Shown: in pieces, positions 49,666 to 58,795 of the stretch
Layout: each line of letters opens with the position of its first letter
Numbering within the stretch: the first letter of the stretch is position 1
NCBI GenBank assembly: GCA_002307215.1
Contig: DBTU01000019.1
Coordinates: forward strand, 62,001-126,000
Source of the DNA: Lachnoclostridium sp. UBA1308
GTDB taxonomy: Bacteria; Bacillota; Clostridia; Lachnospirales; Lachnospiraceae
Length of the DNA: 64,000 bases
Reading direction: 5' to 3'
Program-made: the position numbers and the translations under genes
The notes under the pieces: model-generated
The model's input: only the letters and a program-made list of their open reading frames with translations
Databases searched by the model: none
What the model was told of the DNA's origin: nothing

Positions 49666-50493
49666 TTAACCTTTGACAGCACCTGCAGTTAACCCATCAA
49701 TCATAAACCTTTGACAGAATAGATACACTATGAATAGTGGGGAAATTGATATTATCATATCTGCAAACAGCAGATTCCACCTGGTTCCATACTGTCCCCT
49801 GAACTTATATACAGAAAGTGGAAGTGCCCATTTGTCTCCATTTGCAAAAAACAAAGGTATCATGACATCATTCCATGCGCCAACAAAACAGAAGATGAAA
49901 ATTGTAGTTGTAACAGGTATTAATAATGGAAATATTATTTGGAAAAACATTCTTAAGGGACTACATCCATCAATAAATGCCGACTCATCCAATTCTCTTG
50001 GTATCGTTTTCATAAAACCAGTATAAAGGAACACGCTCATCGGAAGTCCATAAGTTGAAAAAATCAGTATTAAGCCTAAATACGTATTCAATAGATTTGC
50101 TACATTAAGTATTAGGAACGTCGGTACTAATGCGGCCGGAATTATTAAGCCACTGATAAAAATATAATAGGTTATTGAGGTTATCCTCGTCCGTCTTCTG
50201 TCTATAATAAAGGCCGCAAGAGATCCAAATAAAATGATTATCAGGCATGAACCGAATGCTTCAAAAATACCGTTAAAAAGCGATCGCAATACACCTCCCT
50301 CATTAATAACCTGCAAATAATTATCAAATCTAAAACTAAAGTTTGACGGTAGTCCGATACCCAGCAAGTTAGCTTCTGCTTCTGGTTTTAATGAATTTAT
50401 TACTATAATCCAAAACGGGACAAGACAAACGAGGCAAAACGATATGAAAATAACTATCTTAACAATTTTTTTAATTGCATTCTTTTTCGTCAT
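49666..50493 (-). CDS. Sugar ABC transporter permease, MalG/LacG family
   Basis: The 275-residue protein has six membrane segments beginning at FISFCLVCLVPFWIIVINSL. The EAA loop reads ESAFIDGCSPLRMFFQIIFP, the contact for the ATPase. LPMSVFLYTGFMKTIPRELD is typical of CUT1 MalG proteins. It overlaps the other permease gene by 4 bp (start in stop). No ATPase gene is present nearby; as in many Firmicutes the shared MsmX-type ATPase elsewhere probably drives it. Confidence 0.92.
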   Translation of the reverse strand: MTKKNAIKKIVKIVIFISFCLVCLVPFWIIVINSLKPEAEANLLGIGLPSNFSFRFDNYLQVINEGGVLRSLFNGIFEAFGSCLIIILFGSLAAFIIDRRRTRITSITYYIFISGLIIPAALVPTFLILNVANLLNTYLGLILIFSTYGLPMSVFLYTGFMKTIPRELDESAFIDGCSPLRMFFQIIFPLLIPVTTTIFIFCFVGAWNDVMIPLFFANGDKWALPLSVYKFRGQYGTRWNLLFADMIISISPLFIVYLFCQRFMIDGLTAGAVKG

Positions 50494-51380
50494 TGTTCAA
50501 CCTCCATTTTTCTTAGTTTTGGAAGAACTATAAGTGTAATTACAATAGTAAAAATTGTCATCACCATTCCTGCAGCTGAGGAATAGCCTAAAAACCCATC
50601 GGAAAAGGTCTTGTATATGAATGTGCCAAAAACCTGGGTTGCATATATAGGCCCTCCGTTAGTAGTCGCGTATACCTGTGCAAAAACCTTCATACCACCT
50701 ATTACCGACAAAAGTATGCTTATGTTAAGTGACTGCATCATTAAAGGGATTGTTATTCTAGTTGTGGTTTGAAACTTATTTGCGCCATCGACTCTTGCGG
50801 CTTCAATAAATTCATTCGAAACAGATTTAATTCCGGCAATGAATATGACCATGCTGTATCCTGTCCATTGCCATATTTCCATTGCACAAATCGATGACAG
50901 TGCCAATTTTGTATTCACGAGCCAATCCTGTGCCAAAGGTGCAAGCCCGATGGCTCTTAAAAAAACATTCAGGATTCCATGACCGGGATTGTAGATTGCG
51001 ACAAATGTAATACCTACAACCAGTGTGCATATCGTTGAAGGAAGAAAAAAAACAGACCTGCAAAAATTGTTGAATCTGCTTTTCCCACTAATTCCCAGCG
51101 CTAATACAAGACCAAAGACATTTTTTAAAATTGTTGTGATAATTGCAAAATATAGCGTATTGATTACAGCATATTTAAACGCATCTTCCTGTATAAGTCT
51201 TTTAAAGTTGTCCAAACCATTAAAACTGAATTTATAAAACGAAAAAGTCGTCCAATCCGTAAAAGCAAAGAAAAAGCTGGATAAATTCGGAATCAGAAAA
51301 AAAATAAAAAATAAAGCAACTGCAGGAAGCATAAACCAACTTGGATACTGCTTCTTTGAAATATAGTTCTTGCTTTTCAT
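50490..51380 (-). CDS. Sugar ABC transporter permease, MalF/LacF family
   Basis: The 296-residue protein has six membrane segments. The N-terminus is SWFMLPAVALFFIFFLIPNL and the EAA loop is EAARVDGANKFQTTTRITIP. GGPIYATQVFGTFIYKTF is the usual late segment of LacF-like permeases. It partners the 49666-50493 permease. It follows the binding-protein gene by 75 bp, including a perfect hairpin at 51396-51433 that probably reduces permease expression relative to the binding protein. Confidence 0.92.
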   Translation of the reverse strand: MKSKNYISKKQYPSWFMLPAVALFFIFFLIPNLSSFFFAFTDWTTFSFYKFSFNGLDNFKRLIQEDAFKYAVINTLYFAIITTILKNVFGLVLALGISGKSRFNNFCRSVFFLPSTICTLVVGITFVAIYNPGHGILNVFLRAIGLAPLAQDWLVNTKLALSSICAMEIWQWTGYSMVIFIAGIKSVSNEFIEAARVDGANKFQTTTRITIPLMMQSLNISILLSVIGGMKVFAQVYATTNGGPIYATQVFGTFIYKTFSDGFLGYSSAAGMVMTIFTIVITLIVLPKLRKMEVEQ

Positions 51381-51395
51381 CTATTAATCCTTTCT

Positions 51396-51433
51396 GTAAG
51401 GAAGGAATGCCTCGAATGGCATTCCTTCCTTAC
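51396..51433 (-). terminator. Perfect 16 bp intercistronic hairpin (attenuator)
   Basis: GTAAGGAAGGAATGCC (51396-51411) pairs exactly with 51418-51433 around the loop TCGAAT. It sits between the lipoprotein and permease genes, without a long T-run. Such hairpins protect the upstream mRNA and cause partial termination. Confidence 0.65.
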
Positions 51434-51455
51434 TGTTACATCAGTTGAATAATTC

Positions 51456-52853
51456 TTAGAATCCTGACAGTTTCTTCGCCTTTGCATCCTCTGAATATTT
51501 TTTGTACCAAGCATTAACCGAGTCCTTTGCAGACCGACCTGATATCATTGATTGTACATTCGAGTGGAAATCACCCCAGAATGGGTTAAGAACCAACTCG
51601 CCGTTATAAGCGTTATTGTCCCAGGAAGCTAAAGGTGTCAAGGTTTTTGTATAATCTCTCATTTCTTCATTCCATGGATTTATAGGCAGGTCAAATCCGA
51701 GATCATTATAAGGAACCGGACCAGGACAAACACTATAGTACTCCTTCATTACAGGTTCCGTAAGCATGGTGTTTATAAAATCGTTTGCTTCTGTAATATG
51801 CTTTGATGCAGCAGGTATGGACAAGAAGCATCCTGAAGCATTGGTACATACAAATGCATCATTCGCATCGTCCCAAAGCGGAGCAGTTGTCATTCCGAGA
51901 TCCGCAACTTGATCCGGATATCCCTGTGAGAAATCGCCATATTGAGTGTCACCAAGACACACAAATGCAGCAGTGCCGGTAGCAACAGCCTTTTCCGAAT
52001 CCCCGATAAGCGCAGACATATAATCGCTATTCACATAACCCAAGTCAATGAGTGCATTCAAGTTATCCCACATTTTAACTATAGTAGGATCATCGGCAGG
52101 ATTCAGCTTATTATCAGCAAGCTCCTGAACTACATCCGGGTGGTTATTCAAATAACCTGTCATAGATGATAGCAGCCACATCTGAGCTGTCCATACCTCT
52201 TTGTTTGCAATATGTACAGGAGTAACACCTATTTTCTTAATAGCTTCACAAGCTGCCAAAAATTCTTCATAATTTTTCATCGGAAGTTTTACTCCGGCCT
52301 TTTCAAGGACTTTTTTGTTATAAACCACTCCAAAGTTGCTTTCTCCTTGATAAGGTGCTTTTACGACCTTTCCATCGGAATTGCGGACACATAATGCCTT
52401 ACTGGTATCCGTTATCTTATCTACCCATGTACCGTCGAGTGCAGCATAGAGATCCGCCGGCATAACATTGAGACCATATGTACAATAAAACAAATCTCCG
52501 GCATTTCCGGTAGCCAGCTTTGTTCTGAGTATATTTTCAAACTGGTCAGAAGGATACTCGCTGATTGTTATTTTATATCCACTGATTTCTTCTGCTTTCT
52601 TTACTGCATTCAAAAACCCGTCATTACTACCGTCGGATGAAGCAACCAGCAATTCGAGTGTGATTCCTTTATTCTTATCCTCGGATGTAGATACAGCTGA
52701 TTCATCAGATGCTGTATCTGACGAAGGTGATACAATTGGTGTACTAGCCTGCTGTGATTCATTTTGTTTATCGGTATTGCCACATCCCGTCAACACGAAT
52801 GAAAAAAGCATAATTATGGATAATGCAAGAGTACCTATAACTCTTTTTGACAT
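51456..52853 (-). CDS. Sugar ABC transporter substrate-binding lipoprotein (CUT1)
   Basis: The 465-residue protein has signal MSKRVIGTLALSIIMLFSFV with lipobox LTGC (Cys24) and a Ser/Gln/Asp-rich spacer. The family 1 binding domain has ENILRTKLATGNAGDLFYCT, GVVYNKKVLEKAGVKLPMKN, ANDFINTMLTEPVMKEYYSV and a C-terminal SMISGRSAKDSVNAWYKKYS. ATG at 52853 has AGGAGGAGAA upstream; the 16 codons before it are discarded. It binds an oligosaccharide and is divergent from the kinase gene at 53035. Confidence 0.93.
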   Translation of the reverse strand: MSKRVIGTLALSIIMLFSFVLTGCGNTDKQNESQQASTPIVSPSSDTASDESAVSTSEDKNKGITLELLVASSDGSNDGFLNAVKKAEEISGYKITISEYPSDQFENILRTKLATGNAGDLFYCTYGLNVMPADLYAALDGTWVDKITDTSKALCVRNSDGKVVKAPYQGESNFGVVYNKKVLEKAGVKLPMKNYEEFLAACEAIKKIGVTPVHIANKEVWTAQMWLLSSMTGYLNNHPDVVQELADNKLNPADDPTIVKMWDNLNALIDLGYVNSDYMSALIGDSEKAVATGTAAFVCLGDTQYGDFSQGYPDQVADLGMTTAPLWDDANDAFVCTNASGCFLSIPAASKHITEANDFINTMLTEPVMKEYYSVCPGPVPYNDLGFDLPINPWNEEMRDYTKTLTPLASWDNNAYNGELVLNPFWGDFHSNVQSMISGRSAKDSVNAWYKKYSEDAKAKKLSGF

Positions 52854-52920
52854 AATAATTCTCCTCCTATAATTTGATTTTTTATTACTGAGAGCTCCCA
52901 TGTTTTAATGATAATTCACT

Positions 52921-53012
52921 TACATAGTAAAATAAATAGAGTTTTTTTTCTGGACGATGGATTTTTTTTTTGATAAATGCTATAGTTTATTTACACTATG
53001 AAACAAATAGAG
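52921..53012. promoter_or_regulatory. Pair of direct repeats in the divergent promoter region
   Basis: TACATAGTAAAATAAATAG at 52921 and TACACTATGAAACAAATAG at 52992 (each followed by AG) match at 16 of 21 positions. They are 71 bp apart, near seven helical turns, between the lipoprotein and kinase starts. They are candidates for the YesN-type regulator sites controlling both sides. Confidence 0.35.
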
Positions 53013-53034
53013 AAATATGAATTTGGAGGATTCG

Positions 53035-54864
53035 ATGCTAAAGAAAAGTGGTTTCCAACTAAAAATTTTTTTATTTTATTCTATAACAGTGCTCACCATA
53101 ATCATTATGTTAACTTCATCATTCTATTATTATGTTTATAAAAATATAGAAAGCAACTCCAAAAGCTATTTCCTTCAGATAGTAGAGAAGGTATCCTCAA
53201 ATATAGACAACCTGGTTTTTAATCTTGATGTTGTATCTACTCAACTCATTGCCAGTAATGATCTGCAAGAGATATTTGGGAAGGTAGAAAGATCATGGTC
53301 TAAGTCTTCAAATTACTTTGACGAAAATCCTGCCGACAGAAAAACAGTACAGAGCATTTTCCTTTCAATTTCCAGTCCGAAAGACAGAGTTCGAAAAATA
53401 AGCATTTATAACAGTCCAACTAATTTTATTTCTATTGGCAATACTACTGATTTCAGTAAAAGTGAAATAAAGATGAATTACAAAAAATGGTCCGGTTATT
53501 TCAATAAGTATAGTATCAATTTTAAAATTTTGCCTTCTACTTCGGACACATTTTCTTTAATACGGCCTTTTACCGCTACCTATTCAAGTTATAATACGCT
53601 CGGGATAATTGTGCTGCAACAGCAATACTCAAAAATCGAAGATATATGCAATCTTGAAGATGCCAAAAATGGTCTGAAGCTATATATTATTGATGATGAG
53701 TATAATATAATATACCCACAACAGATGAATTCACCTATTGAATCAAGAGCGTATATAGACAGTGTTAAAAATGCTGAACCGGGAACTATCTACTCTGTAA
53801 AAAACCCCCTGTCCAATCAAAGTGAATTCGTTAGTTATGCCAATATCGAGCACTACCCGTCCTGGCATGTAGTATTGACTCAGCCCAAGGCTCTCTTTGA
53901 AAAACCTGCTTATACTGTGCTAAAACTAATATTGTTATTGTGTTTACTTTTTATGCTTATAACGATTGTAATTATATTTATTTCAACCAGATCACTTATG
54001 CGGCCAATTCGTGAGCTTCGCGAATCATTGGAATCCGTTACTTTTGAAAATACCAATATCAGTATCTCTCCAACTCATAATGAAATAGAAAACTTAAAGG
54101 ATGCTTTTAATGAGATGTTCAAGGAGCTGAAAGAATCCGCGAGTAAAACGATACAGTCCCAAGCCAATGAGCTTCAAGCACATTTTCTTGCACTTCAAGC
54201 CCAGATTAACCCTCATTTCTTGTATAATTCAATAATGTCCATCAGCGCGGCGGGCCAGGAGGCAGGTAATGAAAAGGTTCAGATTATGTGCTCGCAGCTA
54301 GGAGAAATGTATAGATATATAGGATCAATGGATAACTCATCAATTACCATACAAGATGAGCTAAAATATGCAGAGCTTTACTTGAAATTTATTAAATGGA
54401 GATACGAAGACAGGCTTGATTATTCACTTGAGATTGAGGATAGGATGTTTGACATCGTGGTTCCTAAGCTTATCATACAGCCAATTATTGAAAATTGCTT
54501 TTCTCATGGATTTGTCAAAGTCAGACCCCCTTACGAAATATCAATAAAGGGATACTGTCTGGAAAATGCTTGGTTTATTGATATTATCGATAATGGTCAA
54601 GGATTTACCGATGCTGCAATTACAGAAATAAGGAGTCAAATGAAAAGAATTGATCATAAAATTCTGAGTGGAAAAATAACAAATGAACTAAAAGTTGGAG
54701 GTTTGGCCCTAATAAATATATATACCCGTCTAAAGCTGTTATACAACGATAAAGCTGTTTTCAAAATCGAGAATCTTTACGAGGGTGGTTCAAAAATAAC
54801 GATAGGCGGAGCATGTTTGTCAGATAACCATACTCCATTTCGAGCAGGAGAGGTGATAGAATGA
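53035..54864 (+). CDS. Sensor histidine kinase, YesM type
   Basis: The 609-residue protein has membrane helix 1 at about 9-32, an extracellular sensor to about 285, helix 2 at about 290-315 and a HAMP domain (TRSLMRPIRELRESLE). The phospho-acceptor His394 lies in QINPHFLYNSI, and the ATPase domain has PKLIIQPIIENCFSHGFV and IIDNGQGF. The ATG at 53035 is preceded by TTGGAGGATTCG, so the six upstream codons are excluded. The stop overlaps the regulator start by 4 bp. It is expected to sense the substrate of the divergent transporter. Confidence 0.93.
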   Translation: MLKKSGFQLKIFLFYSITVLTIIIMLTSSFYYYVYKNIESNSKSYFLQIVEKVSSNIDNLVFNLDVVSTQLIASNDLQEIFGKVERSWSKSSNYFDENPADRKTVQSIFLSISSPKDRVRKISIYNSPTNFISIGNTTDFSKSEIKMNYKKWSGYFNKYSINFKILPSTSDTFSLIRPFTATYSSYNTLGIIVLQQQYSKIEDICNLEDAKNGLKLYIIDDEYNIIYPQQMNSPIESRAYIDSVKNAEPGTIYSVKNPLSNQSEFVSYANIEHYPSWHVVLTQPKALFEKPAYTVLKLILLLCLLFMLITIVIIFISTRSLMRPIRELRESLESVTFENTNISISPTHNEIENLKDAFNEMFKELKESASKTIQSQANELQAHFLALQAQINPHFLYNSIMSISAAGQEAGNEKVQIMCSQLGEMYRYIGSMDNSSITIQDELKYAELYLKFIKWRYEDRLDYSLEIEDRMFDIVVPKLIIQPIIENCFSHGFVKVRPPYEISIKGYCLENAWFIDIIDNGQGFTDAAITEIRSQMKRIDHKILSGKITNELKVGGLALINIYTRLKLLYNDKAVFKIENLYEGGSKITIGGACLSDNHTPFRAGEVIE

Positions 54865-56378
54865 TAAGAGTAGTCATAGTCGATGATGAGCCGCTTATTC
54901 TTCGTAGCATAAAAATGAGTATTGAACAGGCAAATGAGGATTATATTATTGTAGGCGAAGCCTTTGACGGTGAGGAAGCCCTTCTTGTAATCGAACGGAC
55001 TCAGCCTGATATTGTTTTTACCGATATAAGAATGCCTGTCATTGACGGTCTTGAACTCATTGAGGAATTGAGAAAACGGAAAAGCAGAGTCCTACCTGTC
55101 ATCCTTAGCGGCTATCAGGAATTTGATTATGCCAAAAAGGGAATTAAGCTTGGAGTTAATGACTATTTGTTAAAACCAATTAATCCGGAAATCCTGACAA
55201 AGTTACTAAATGAACTCGGTACTGAAGTCACCCAGATGAAGAGAAATCAACAGCTAAACGCTTTAACTCTTTTCGTCAATAATCATATGATTTCGGAAGA
55301 GATTAAAATTGATATACCTTTATCTTTTAGGGAGTATAAAAGTTTTCTTTGCATTTTTATATGCTCTGGCTCATATGGTACTTATACCTTCAGCCAATCA
55401 ACGCCCTCAAATGATTATTGGATGAAGATCAGTCTGGAGGATATCCTGATTAAGCTTCTTGGGGAGAAAGAAAATTTCTGGCTTATTAATGGAGAACACG
55501 GCAACGAAAAAATCGTTATATTGGGTTCATCTATCAGCCATTCCAGCAGATTTTTTGATATAGCATTGTGTTTACATAATGAATTGAGGACGGCTAAGTT
55601 ACTAATAACAACAATATACTCAAATGCTTTTCATAGTATTGAAGAATTACCAATGCTTATAAAAAACATGAAGACATTTATGCACAGGAAAAACATTTTT
55701 GGAGAATCTTGTTTTGAGAAATATTTTCATAACGCCATATCAAATTACTCCAATTTTTCTATCGATAGTATATACAAAGAAGAAAGCTTAAAGTTTCTTA
55801 TCCAAAACGGGCAGATATCACAGTTAAGGATATTGTTGAGAAAAATAATAAATACCTGCTATGAGCAAAGGTATCCTCAGTACATGCTGGAAAAATTATT
55901 AAAGCAAATATTCAATACTCTTTCCGTTATTATGCATAGCGAATTAAACTTCGATGAAATAGTTGACGAACTCATCAGTAATTCAAATAATTATGAGGAT
56001 ATTTATAACAACATGCTTTCCGTAATTGAGGAAATTTTTATATTGACAAAATCAGAAAACAGTATAGAAGCTACCATTAATAAAATAGAACAGTATATAA
56101 ATACTAACTATTCAAATCAGGTTTCACTTCAAGCTATTGCAAGCATGTTCGAGCTGAATCCATCTTCCATGAGTAGTTTATACAGAAAATACAAAGGAAT
56201 ATCTCCTGTTAATCATATCATAAATTTAAGAATGGAAAAAGCAAAAGAATTACTGATGATTCAGCCTCCGATGCGTATCAAAGATATTTCTGATGCTGTT
56301 GGATATGATGACCAGTATTATTTCAGCAGGATATTCAAAAATGTAGTCGGTAAAAACCCATCCGACTTTAGAGAATAG
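54861..56378 (+). CDS. Response regulator, YesN type
   Basis: The 505-residue protein has a receiver with VDDE, Asp55 in IVFTDIRMPVIDG, ILSGYQEFDYAKKG and LLKPINPE, and a long central region without clear motif. The C-terminal AraC domain (about 405-505) has LQAIASMFELNPSSMSSLYR and ends YDDQYYFSRIFKNVVGKNPS. It presumably activates the divergent sugar transporter operon. It ends 29 bp before the convergent iron-sulfur gene. Confidence 0.93.
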   Translation: MIRVVIVDDEPLILRSIKMSIEQANEDYIIVGEAFDGEEALLVIERTQPDIVFTDIRMPVIDGLELIEELRKRKSRVLPVILSGYQEFDYAKKGIKLGVNDYLLKPINPEILTKLLNELGTEVTQMKRNQQLNALTLFVNNHMISEEIKIDIPLSFREYKSFLCIFICSGSYGTYTFSQSTPSNDYWMKISLEDILIKLLGEKENFWLINGEHGNEKIVILGSSISHSSRFFDIALCLHNELRTAKLLITTIYSNAFHSIEELPMLIKNMKTFMHRKNIFGESCFEKYFHNAISNYSNFSIDSIYKEESLKFLIQNGQISQLRILLRKIINTCYEQRYPQYMLEKLLKQIFNTLSVIMHSELNFDEIVDELISNSNNYEDIYNNMLSVIEEIFILTKSENSIEATINKIEQYINTNYSNQVSLQAIASMFELNPSSMSSLYRKYKGISPVNHIINLRMEKAKELLMIQPPMRIKDISDAVGYDDQYYFSRIFKNVVGKNPSDFRE

Positions 56379-56412
56379 GGTTGAATACATACTATGTAAA
56401 ACCTTCCCTATT
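56374..56412. terminator. Short bidirectional terminator candidate
   Basis: AATAGGGTT (56374) pairs with AACC/CCCTATT (to 56412) across both stop codons of the convergent genes, so each gene ends within the stem. Weak T-runs. Confidence 0.4.
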
Positions 56413-57331
56413 TCTCCTGTTCCAAAAGAACCTTCAAATTTCTTGCCAATACATGATAATATATTTTAAGATTGGCATGTTCCAGCTTGGAGACAAGTGC
56501 TGCCGGCAGACTTTCAAGTGCCATATTTTCTAATATATACTTCGTCTCTTCTTCTTCAAACTCTTCACCCTCAATACAATGATCCAGATTCCTTTTATTC
56601 TTCGGACATTTCATCTGACAATGTAAGCAACCGATGATACAATTATGAGCTTCTGTATCCAGCCAGTCGGGAAAGTCCTCGTCAGACTTTATTTCGTTCT
56701 GATAGGTGACGCAACGCTCTGCGTATATGAGAGAGCGCTCTGCCTTAATCGCACCGGTCGGACAGGCATCAATGCATCTTGTACAGTCTTCGCAGGTCTT
56801 CATGCGCTGAACCTCTCCCCAATCACTGTCCTTACAGGGAAGGTCAGAATAATAAGCCGTAAGGAACAGAAAGCTACCCATATCAGGAACATAGCTGATA
56901 TTATTTCTGCCATACTGACATAAACCACTATGTACCGCTAGGAGCTTCTCCGGTAAGCCGGGTGCTCTTTCTACATGATAGTTATTCTTGCTTAGCAGGT
57001 CGTTTAGGAGCTGCTCGATTTCATCGGGAGCATTCAAAAATTCTTTATAGGTAGGCGGCATTAACACCGGTATCTTCTTCCCGTTATGGTGAAAATGAAT
57101 TTTTACGATTGGCGAGGGTGCTGCTATAACAAGGATTGAGGTTATCTTATGTGTTGGCTCCGGTTCTTTAAAATCATAGAAGCCTTTCAGAAAATCAGAA
57201 ATTTCCTTATCCAGACTTCCTCCCGCGTATAATGTTTCAATTTCAGCTTTTAATTCCTCCAAGTGATCGATTGAGACGATACGCATGTCATAACCTTTTT
57301 TTCTCATTTCTTCTAAAACATATTCATACAT
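56408..57331 (-). CDS. Epoxyqueuosine reductase (QueG)-like 4Fe-4S protein
   Basis: The 307-residue protein starts MYEYVLEEMRKKGYDMRIVS with GAGGGAAG upstream. The C-terminal half has two ferredoxin-type clusters: CEDCTRCIDACPTGAI (Cys-x2-Cys-x2-Cys-x3-Cys-Pro) and CIIGCLHCQMKCPKNK. GLCQYGRNNISYVPDMGSFL before them matches the cobalamin/substrate region of QueG-like proteins. True QueG completes queuosine in tRNA; this shorter version with no neighbouring tRNA-modification genes may be a paralogue, for example a reductive enzyme of unknown target. Confidence 0.8.
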   Translation of the reverse strand: MYEYVLEEMRKKGYDMRIVSIDHLEELKAEIETLYAGGSLDKEISDFLKGFYDFKEPEPTHKITSILVIAAPSPIVKIHFHHNGKKIPVLMPPTYKEFLNAPDEIEQLLNDLLSKNNYHVERAPGLPEKLLAVHSGLCQYGRNNISYVPDMGSFLFLTAYYSDLPCKDSDWGEVQRMKTCEDCTRCIDACPTGAIKAERSLIYAERCVTYQNEIKSDEDFPDWLDTEAHNCIIGCLHCQMKCPKNKRNLDHCIEGEEFEEEETKYILENMALESLPAALVSKLEHANLKIYYHVLARNLKVLLEQEK

Positions 57332-57570
57332 TTTCTTCTTCCCTCCACTCACTTCTGCGGTATGTTACTTTGTGAAAGTAATCTATCTTTCACATTTCCT
57401 TAATACGACTTCTAATAACCATCTGTTAAATCATGGAACATAATATAAGTATGACATATTTTCTATTCAATTCAAGTATCCTATTCAGATAAAAAGTGTT
57501 CTTTTGTCATAAATCATTAGCATGTCAAAGTCGAAAATTAACTTAAGACATGTATATCTTTGTATGGTTG

Positions 57571-57830
57571 GGGTGTTAAAAGCCCTACATATCTTTAGCC
57601 TCGTCAATTTGCACACCGACAGCCCACCCTATGGTAATACATAAGATCGTACGATGAGCAACTGTATGAAGTCGTTGGTACTTAGGTCCTGTATTTTAGG
57701 ACCTTATGTACCACTACGTACTTCATCCAAGCGAAAGCGTGTTGCAAATGTACGATCTTATGTATTATCATTCAAGAGCAAAATTGTGCTAATTGACGAT
57801 AGACATAATAAAATCGGGCTTTTAACACCC
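57571..57830. repeat. 260 bp long-range imperfect palindrome
   Basis: Outer arms GGGTGTTAAAAGCCC (57571-57585) and the exact complement (57816-57830). Next pair TCGTCAATTTGCACA (57601-57615) against 57785-57799 with one mismatch. A third pair of 18 perfect bases, TAATACATAAGATCGTAC (57635-57652) against 57750-57767. A central stem around GGTACTTAGGTCCT and AGGACCTTATGTACC. The whole can fold into a single long hairpin. It ends 2 bp from the stop of the AraC gene. No gene is seen inside. Confidence 0.7.
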
Positions 57831-57831
57831 G

Positions 57832-58686
57832 CTATTTATAAAACAGCAGCCTTGAGGAATACGCATTCCGGTATTGTGAAGGCGTTAACCCAACCGTTTT
57901 CTTAAAAACCTTCATGAAGTTATGACTATCATAAAAGCCGGTCTGGTCAGCGATTCCACTGATTGTAATATTGGTATCGCATAGTAGAAACTTAGCCAGC
58001 TCAATCTTCTCCTGTATGATATATTGCTTAAGGCTTGTCCCCGCAATTGTATTAAAGAGATAGGATAGATACCTTTTATTATATCCGAAATGCTCCGCAA
58101 CCTCTGACACCTTGATTTCAATACTCCGATTCCATTTGATATAATCCTGTATATCATGGAACAGCTGTTTTCTCTTCAGGGCGGTATTATCTTGATTCTT
58201 CCTTGCCAGGAACTGGCTATACAACTCGCTGAGTATCGTTGTGCATACGTAATTATTATGTAGGTTATTATGATAGCTTCGCACATTATCTTGAAAATGC
58301 TTCATCATTATAATTATTTTTTCGGCATTCTCCATCTTCCCATAGGAAGGGATATAAATTCGCTCTTCACACGGGTCTTCCGGCAAATCCTCGGAATGAA
58401 GGACATTAATCGGGTTATCGCCGGTAAAATGGAGCCAATAAAAGGAGCAACTGCTTTTCTTATATCCGGCTTGCGTTGCAGCGATCGGACAGATCAGAAA
58501 TTCTCCCTTACTTACACAAAATGCTTCCTGATCCAGTTGAAGATACACGGTTCCCTCTGTTACAACGATCAACTCATAATCCTGCATATATCTTGTGAAG
58601 TGCTGCCATTCCGGTGAAGGAGCCTGAAATTTACCTGTTAAATTATACTTCAATGGTCTGTCCAGTATTATTTCATAGTATTTCAT
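57832..58686 (-). CDS. AraC-family transcriptional regulator
   Basis: The 284-residue protein has an N-terminal cupin-like sensor domain (FQAPSPEWQHFTRYMQDYEL, then VVTEGTVYLQLDQEAFCVSK and GEFLICPIAATQAGYK). The C-terminal AraC double helix-turn-helix has VSEVAEHFGYNKRYLSYLFN and FYDSHNFMKVFKKTVGLTPS. It is divergent from the GH127 gene and is the natural candidate for its control, sensing an arabinose-containing sugar. The long palindrome follows its stop codon. Confidence 0.9.
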   Translation of the reverse strand: MKYYEIILDRPLKYNLTGKFQAPSPEWQHFTRYMQDYELIVVTEGTVYLQLDQEAFCVSKGEFLICPIAATQAGYKKSSCSFYWLHFTGDNPINVLHSEDLPEDPCEERIYIPSYGKMENAEKIIIMMKHFQDNVRSYHNNLHNNYVCTTILSELYSQFLARKNQDNTALKRKQLFHDIQDYIKWNRSIEIKVSEVAEHFGYNKRYLSYLFNTIAGTSLKQYIIQEKIELAKFLLCDTNITISGIADQTGFYDSHNFMKVFKKTVGLTPSQYRNAYSSRLLFYK

Positions 58687-58795
58687 ATGACTTTTTACCA
58701 CCTATTCTGTATTTAGACTATTTCATTTTCTATCTGATTTATCTATACTTTATATCGTAACTTATTTATATTTTTGTTAACGAGGAGATAAATCT

